10,653 nt of DNA. It comes from Ochromonadaceae sp. CCMP2298 (taxonomy: Eukaryota > Sar > Synurophyceae > Ochromonadales > Ochromonadaceae). The position numbers and the translations under genes are program-made. Below, one piece after another: positions 8,012 to 10,653 of the stretch (positions are counted from its first letter, which is position 1; each line of letters begins with the position of its first letter). The notes below the pieces were generated by a model that did not search any database, had not been told where the DNA came from, and worked only from the letters and a program-made list of their open reading frames with translations. The DNA is taken from NCBI GenBank assembly GCA_026770595.1, contig MU633837.1, positions 11,320 to 21,972 on the forward strand. Reading direction: 5' to 3'.

Positions 8012-10543
8012 AACACTCATAGTACAGTCATTCATACCTTAGAGTCGACTACCGAGTCGCAGTCGCCCTCGGGTAGTGTCTCGGGATCCAGATACCCCCC
8101 CAGCTCCGTCCAGAAGTCAGCATCCTGTGGGTTTATATGAGTTTGTGGGTGTTATTAAGTGGGTTTATATGAGTTTGTGGGTGACAGTTTGTGGGTGTTT
8201 TGTGGGTTCATGGGTGTGTGGGGGTGGGGTAGTAGGGGGAGGGGATGATGAACAGATGAGTATGAGTAAGATGAGTGGGATTGTATGATTATGGGAGTAG
8301 GTATTGATGCAGGTTTGGGGTGAGTATGGGTGAAGGTGGGTGGGTATAAGGGTATGAGGGTATGAGGGTATGAGGGTATGAGGGTATGAGTGAGTATAGT
8401 ACGTACAGTTTGGTCATGCAAATACAGCAACGTTTAGGCCCCACCTCTCAGATGGTAATATATATTATTATCCAAGAGGGGGGGCGCTAACGTGCTGTAT
8501 TTGCATAACCCTGCTGTTCGTATAATAATATGTATTTAACCCACTATACTAAAATGTGTATAACACCCCCGTACCGTGGGATCTTCGTGCAGCTGCAGCA
8601 CGGTGGCGCGCCCCCCCCTCTCGTCGTCCTTGATGTGCTGGGCGATCTCCGCAGCCTTAACCCTTTCGTACTTGTTGGACGTAGGGCCTGGGGTGTATAC
8701 AGAGGGGTTTAATGTGTAAAGAGGGGTTTAATGCGTGAGGGAGTGTAATAGGTTTAGGGGGGGTGAATACGTGTGTAGAGAAAGAGGGTTTAATAAATAA
8801 AATAGTATGAGGGGCTGTAATACACATTATAGTACACAATCACACAGTGCGTTTTACCGTTGAAGATCCAGATAGTGAGGCCTTTATCGAGGATGAACAC
8901 ATCTCCCTTGCATAGGCTGCGGGGTAATAGATGTAGGTAAAGAGAGGGTTTAGGTATAGAGAGGGTTTACGCGATTGTGGAGAGAGGGGGTTAAATACAC
9001 AGCATAGAGGGGGTTAAATGCGCATCATAGAGAGAGGGAATATACAGTATAAAAGGTGTTTATACCTGCTGGCGGCCAGAGGCACCTGCTTGACACGCAC
9101 GGTGCGCTTGCCTGTTATAGATGGGGGGGGTGGGGGGGTAATACACAATTTTTAAATACGATTAGAGGGTTACATGTCATAGTAAGGTGGTTAAATGCAC
9201 ATTCGCGTATATCGATGGGGTTATATACATATTGTAGTATAGAGAGAGGATTAATGCGCATGTTCGTAAGGAGGGGGTTTAAAACACATTTCAGAACACG
9301 AATAGTGGGTTTAATGCACATTTTACGAACAGTGGGGTTTTACCTTTGCAGTGCAGCAGCCTGGTCTCGTAGACGTCCCTCTCTACCTTCTTGAAGCCCG
9401 AGTCAATCCCGCCTGTGGGTTTATATGATTTGAGGTGGGTTAATATGTTATGGTGGGTTATGTTATGGTGGATATCTTATGGTGGGTTAATACGTTGTTA
9501 TGGTGGGTTCGTATGATTTTATGCAGTGTGTAGGGTTGGTAGTTTAGCTTTTGATTTTGTTAGTAGGTATAGATTATGATATAGTTTAGTTAGCGGGTAT
9601 GGTATACCATAAATGTGTATTCAATACCCCATCTCTTAATATCACACCTATCAACACTAAAATGGGTATAAAACCCCTTCTTTGAATACGAAAATGTGTA
9701 TAAAACCCTTCTTACTAACCTGGGAGGTACTCGATGCCCCCTGAGTGCTTGAAGTACGACAGGAAGAGGGCGGATTCGCTCTCCTGCACCTCGCTGAGTT
9801 TTATAGGTGTTTGCACCAAAGAGAGGGGGGGTTAAATACGTGTTTGCACCATAGAGAGGGGGGGCTTAATACGCATTCGAGTATTATAGAAGGGGGTTAA
9901 ATACACATTATATTATAATAGAAGAATAGTTTAATAGTATAGTATAGTATAGTTTAACACATTTATAGTACAGTTTAACACATACCGGTACTGAGAGGGT
10001 CCGCCGCCTAGCGAGTCGTCCAGCTCCACTGTCTTGTAGGCCGCAATACCTGGGTTTAATACGCATTTTAGTAGAGAAAGAGGGGGTTTAATACACATTT
10101 TGTTTGAATGTGTATGCGTATGTATACATATACACACGCACATACCAACCATACATCAATATACCCGTATTCATCTACCTACCTGTCTCGTCCTGAGAGC
10201 TCTCGCAGCCCAGCCAGAAGTGGATCGCGTACCTGTGGGTTTTTGTGGGTTTATTTAGGTTGGGCGTACTATGTTAGTGGGTTATATACGATACACTATA
10301 CACTATTAACAATATACTATACACTATATACTATACACTATACTCTATACTATATACTATACACTATACACTATACTCTATACTCTATACTCTATACTCT
10401 ATACTCCATACACTATACTCTATACTATATAAGGTGGTTAAAACTAAACTATCCACTATTGTAACGTACACTAGCTTGCCGGACTTGGAGGTGGAGGTCG
10501 ACAGCAGGATGTACGAATCGCCTGTGTGGAACTTCCCGTTGGC
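3856..10543 (-). CDS. Villin/gelsolin-family actin-binding protein, 22 exons seen, 5' end missing
   Basis: Twenty-two exons with GT..AG introns join in one frame to 2421 bases: 806 residues and a TAA at 3856-3858. The order is G1 (visible residues 1-97), G2 (104-212), G3 (213-315), linker, G4 (359-470), G5 (479-569), G6 (583-676), basic/proline-rich linker, headpiece (about 750-806). This is the villin layout. Villins bind, cap, sever or bundle actin filaments in the cytoplasm, usually under calcium control; the exact activity here is inferred. Strong marks are [10 protein letters not shown] and [10 protein letters not shown] (G1, G4), IHFWLG and [17 protein letters not shown] and [18 protein letters not shown] (G5) and a C-terminal GLF. 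The first visible exon opens inside G1, so about 40-50 residues and the start codon lie beyond the window. Exon coordinates are given under each domain. Confidence 0.95.
3940..4100. repeat. Degenerate GGGTTTATATG repeats in intron before last exon
   Basis: At least four copies of a GTGGGTTTATATG-type motif occur, spaced 30-45 bases apart and linked by ATGTGTGGGTG or AGTATGTATTA segments. In the sense direction each reads CATATAAACCC, the same string that precedes the acceptor of the last exon (CATATAAACCCGCC...CAG). Confidence 0.8.
4128..4144 (-). other. 17-base microexon encoding VFGMD
   Basis: Minus-strand sequence ...CTAAACAG | 17 bases | GTAAAA... gives GTG TTC GGC ATG GAC AG. The last two bases join the G of the next exon to make Arg. 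Skipping it would shift the frame (17 is not a multiple of 3) and remove a core Phe of the headpiece. Introns of 341 and 205 bases flank it. Confidence 0.9.
4286..4477. repeat. 9-bp minisatellite GGGTTATAT in villin intron
   Basis: About a dozen near-perfect 9-bp units fill 4345-4470, preceded by diverged ATGATAAATTAT versions and followed by GGCTTATAT variants. Because 9 is a multiple of 3, all frames stay open and give Gly-Tyr-Met-type shadows; these are not genes. In the sense strand the unit is ATATAACCC, again resembling the acceptor-proximal motif. Confidence 0.95.
4833..5620 (-). other. Gelsolin repeat G6 and start of basic linker, exons 5576-5881 (end), 5286-5384, 4833-5114
   Basis: Residues 583-676: [17 protein letters not shown], then [20 protein letters not shown] and [45 protein letters not shown] and QGWD. 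After QGWD the chain becomes a basic, low-complexity linker (about 677-726) rich in Lys, Arg, Ser and Pro. Such linkers connect G6 to the headpiece in villins and are probably disordered. Confidence 0.9.
5390..5535. repeat. Tandem repeats GGGTTTAATAGGTGTTTGT in villin intron
   Basis: Four or five units of 25-40 bases carry GGGTTTAATAGGTGTTTGT or decayed forms, the first two separated by an ACCATAGAGAGGGT spacer. The same unit reappears near 4240-4262, 7070-7105 and 9800-9865 in other introns. Confidence 0.85.
5640..6161 (-). other. Gelsolin repeat G5, exons 6034-6161 and 5576-5881
   Basis: Residues about 479-569: [18 protein letters not shown], then [20 protein letters not shown], the [20 protein letters not shown] helix, [19 protein letters not shown] and AEY. 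The acceptor at 5882-5883 gives VE/VTPQ, which matches the family spacing. A short insert, about [12 protein letters not shown], separates G5 from G6 and looks slightly longer than usual. Confidence 0.9.
5940..6024. repeat. 28-bp tandem repeat x3 in villin intron
   Basis: Two exact 28-base copies (5940-5967, 5968-5995) and one 29-base copy (5996-6024) each contain GATAGGAGGGTTTAATTCAC or a close variant. Two more decayed copies lie between 5888 and 5939. Confidence 0.95.
6034..6852 (-). other. Gelsolin repeat G4, exons 6778-7059 (end), 6516-6648, 6293-6394, 6034-6161 (start)
   Basis: Residues about 359-470. The core is [12 protein letters not shown], then [67 protein letters not shown] and [13 protein letters not shown]. 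It resembles G1 of the same protein closely, as expected from the known duplication of a three-repeat ancestor. The intron before AEHGHFHGG (phase 0) lies within one codon of the matching intron before ANGKFHTGD in G1. Confidence 0.92.
6650..6765. repeat. Tandem GTGGGTTTATATGA repeats beginning at the acceptor
   Basis: Three or four units of about 35-40 bases (GTGGGTTTATATGAG...TTTATAATTA) fill most of this 129-base intron. The first unit abuts the acceptor of exon 6516-6648 (sense CATGTAAACCCACAG). Confidence 0.85.
7066..7250. repeat. GGTTTAATAGGTGTTT and AGAGAGGGG repeats in villin intron
   Basis: Degenerate units of the GGGTTTAATAGGTGT family alternate with GGTATAGAGAGGGGGAGTTAATAGG segments. 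They belong to the same family as the array at 5390-5535. Confidence 0.75.
7681..7766. repeat. AATAGATA / AACAGATA tetramer-octamer array
   Basis: This is a GATA/GACA-like low-complexity array in the intron between exons 7768-7842 and 7544-7604, ending next to the donor of exon 7768-7842. Confidence 0.85.
7952..8010. repeat. (AC)n microsatellite in villin intron
   Basis: About 24 AC dinucleotides are followed by an interrupted AAACACAC tail. In the transcript this is a (GU)n tract lying 30-85 bases downstream of the donor of exon 8038-8124. Confidence 0.97.
8126..8185. repeat. Tandem GTGGGTTTATATGAGTTTGT pair at an acceptor
   Basis: Two nearly identical units of about 34 bases occur. The first abuts exon 8038-8124 and provides its sense acceptor TATAAACCCACAG; the second is an extra copy deeper in the intron without the AG. 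Confidence 0.9.
8347..8392. repeat. 8-bp GAGGGTAT tandem array
   Basis: About five copies of the octamer lie in the longest villin intron, just below the large hairpin. Confidence 0.9.
8416..8506. repeat. 91-bp near-perfect inverted repeat (hairpin or MITE-like)
   Basis: The arms begin with 13 exact complementary bases (ATGCAAATACAGC at 8416-8428 and its reverse complement at 8494-8506). They continue with ACGTT, AG and GCCCC(A/C)CCTCT interrupted by one-base bulges, for about 32 paired positions. The AT-rich centre includes the palindrome TAATATATATTA. It lies inside the 450-base intron 8125-8574. I see no clear target-site duplication. It could be a small foldback element or a structured RNA. 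Confidence 0.9.
8697..8800. repeat. GAGGGGTTTAATG tandem repeats in villin intron
   Basis: Four decayed units of 20-35 bases share a GGGTTTAAT core and AGAG spacers. They belong to the common intron family. Confidence 0.75.
8936..9060. repeat. AGAGAGGGTTTA / GGGGGTTAAATAC repeats in villin intron
   Basis: Four units occur of the type AGAGGGGGTTAAATACACA or close variants, separated by CATAGAGAG, in the 149-base intron 8917-9065. Confidence 0.75.
9125..9342. repeat. GGGTTTAATGCACATTTT repeats in villin intron
   Basis: Five or six units of 30-45 bases occupy the intron 9112-9343. In the sense strand they read AAATGTGCATTAAACCC. The copy nearest the donor is the best conserved. Confidence 0.85.
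9414..9520. repeat. GGTGGGTTAATATGTTAT repeats
   Basis: Four or five units of TTATGGTGGGTTA type lie in the acceptor-proximal half of intron 9413-9719. The first overlaps the acceptor (sense TATAAACCCACAG). Confidence 0.85.
9598..9718. repeat. 14-bp palindrome followed by opposite-strand intron repeats
   Basis: TATGGTATACCATA (9598-9611) is a perfect palindrome. From 9612 to 9710 the plus strand carries three copies of AAATGTGTATaaaACCCC type, which is the inverse orientation to the repeats at 9414-9520 in the same intron. Confidence 0.8.
9800..9925. repeat. GGGGTTAAATACGTGTTTGCACC repeats in villin intron
   Basis: Three or four units of 36-40 bases contain GGTGTTTGCACCAAAGAGAG or close variants, followed by GGGGTTAAATAC, in intron 9794-9985. 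Confidence 0.8.
10052..10105. repeat. GGGTTTAATACACATTTT pair beginning at an acceptor
   Basis: There are two units of about 33 bases. The first abuts the acceptor of exon 9986-10049 (sense TATTAAACCCAG); the second repeats it with a GTAGAGAAAGAG spacer. Confidence 0.85.
10278..10430. repeat. TATACAC / TATACTC minisatellite
   Basis: This is an AT-rich array of 7- to 10-bp units, including four exact TATACTC heptamers in tandem near 10377-10405. It fills the intron between exons 10470-10543 and 10183-10232. Confidence 0.9.
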
Positions 10544-10611
10544 CTGTAGGTGGGTTAAATACACATTTAGGCCATACAGGTGTTAAATACACATGAAAGA
10601 GGGATAGTTGG

Positions 10612-10653
10612 GAGTTGGGTGGGTGTAGGGTGGGTGTAGGGTGGGTGTAGGGT
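10612..10653. repeat. 11-bp GGGTGGGTGTA array, G-quadruplex-capable
   Basis: Three 11-base units run off the window edge. The plus strand has repeated GGG tracts with loops of 1-3 bases, fitting the standard G-quadruplex pattern. It is within an upstream intron of the villin gene, where the transcript has the C-rich strand. Confidence 0.85.

Larger units (their letters stand above)
8038..9412 (-). other. Gelsolin repeat G2, exons 9344-9412 (end), 9066-9111, 8858-8916, 8575-8687, 8038-8124
   Basis: Residues about 104-212. The module starts at [19 protein letters not shown], the segment that in gelsolin carries phosphoinositide- and actin-side-binding basic residues; Lys and Arg are kept here. 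It continues with [19 protein letters not shown] and an [15 protein letters not shown] helix, and ends with [13 protein letters not shown]. The 46-base exon (9066-9111) and the 59-base exon are each needed to keep the frame. All joints restore the expected family sequence. Confidence 0.9.
9344..10543 (-). other. Gelsolin repeat G1 (partial), exons 10470-10543, 10183-10232, 9986-10049, 9720-9793, 9344-9412
   Basis: Visible residues 1-97 match the G1 core: [27 protein letters not shown] (27-41), [19 protein letters not shown] (48-66) and FLSYFKH. In villin and gelsolin the acidic residues of this module (here in SSQDE and LDD) lie in the calcium- and actin-binding region. The domain is closed by [10 protein letters not shown]. 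The exons are 74, 50, 64, 74 and 69 bases, with split codons restored at each joint (for example LV/Y, T/G, R/E). The amino end of the module is in an exon outside the window. Confidence 0.92.

Noticed and set aside
7952-8040. Short direct repeats in the introns as a CRISPR-like array
   Set aside because: There are no uniform repeats with unique spacers; the context is clearly eukaryotic introns with microsatellites.
4286-10653. GGGTTTA words as interstitial telomeric repeats of the plant/algal type
   Set aside because: They never occur as a regular TTTAGGG array; the core is embedded in longer diverse units and tied to intron 3' ends.

Overview
This is nuclear DNA from an intron-dense eukaryote. 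It holds two convergent protein-coding genes. Exons are GC-rich and cut by AT-rich introns of about 70 to 450 bases with GT..AG ends. Domain content (a six-repeat gelsolin core plus villin headpiece, and a choline-transporter-like membrane protein) fits many eukaryotes. The very high intron density with a short, stereotyped 3' intron signal suggests an intron-rich protist. A Kipferlia-like fornicate is one weakly held guess; the sequence alone cannot settle it.

Layout. Bases 1-312 are an almost pure pyrimidine tract, followed by about 1 kb (313-1349) with no convincing gene. A four-exon plus-strand gene (1350-3237) encodes a complete 479-residue choline transporter-like (SLC44/PNS1 family) protein. 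Bases 3238-3855 separate the 3' ends of the two genes and carry short tandem and inverted repeats, including five exact copies of a 10-bp unit. The minus-strand gene occupies 3856-10543. I could reconstruct 22 exons that join in one continuous frame of 2421 bases (806 residues plus stop). They encode a villin/gelsolin-type actin-binding protein with G1 to G6, a basic/proline-rich linker and a C-terminal headpiece. Its 5' end (roughly the first 40-50 residues by family comparison) lies beyond the right edge of the window. A 17-base microexon (4128-4144) supplies the core Val-Phe-Gly of the headpiece.

The two genes have no obvious functional link: one is a membrane transporter, the other an actin filament regulator.

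The most unusual signal is in the introns. Nearly all are filled with degenerate tandem repeats built around a TTAAACCC / TATAAACCC core, and the same core sits just upstream of the acceptor AG in 14 of the 25 introns whose 3' end can be seen. One 16-base version, AATGTGTATTAAACCC, occurs in introns of both genes in the sense orientation. In the transporter's first intron the tandem unit can be seen running into the acceptor itself. Two of the longest introns carry the repeat in opposite orientations on either side of a palindrome, and one of these holds a roughly 91-base near-perfect hairpin. I read this as introns expanding by tandem copying of their 3' splice signal, or as an introner-like repeat family.
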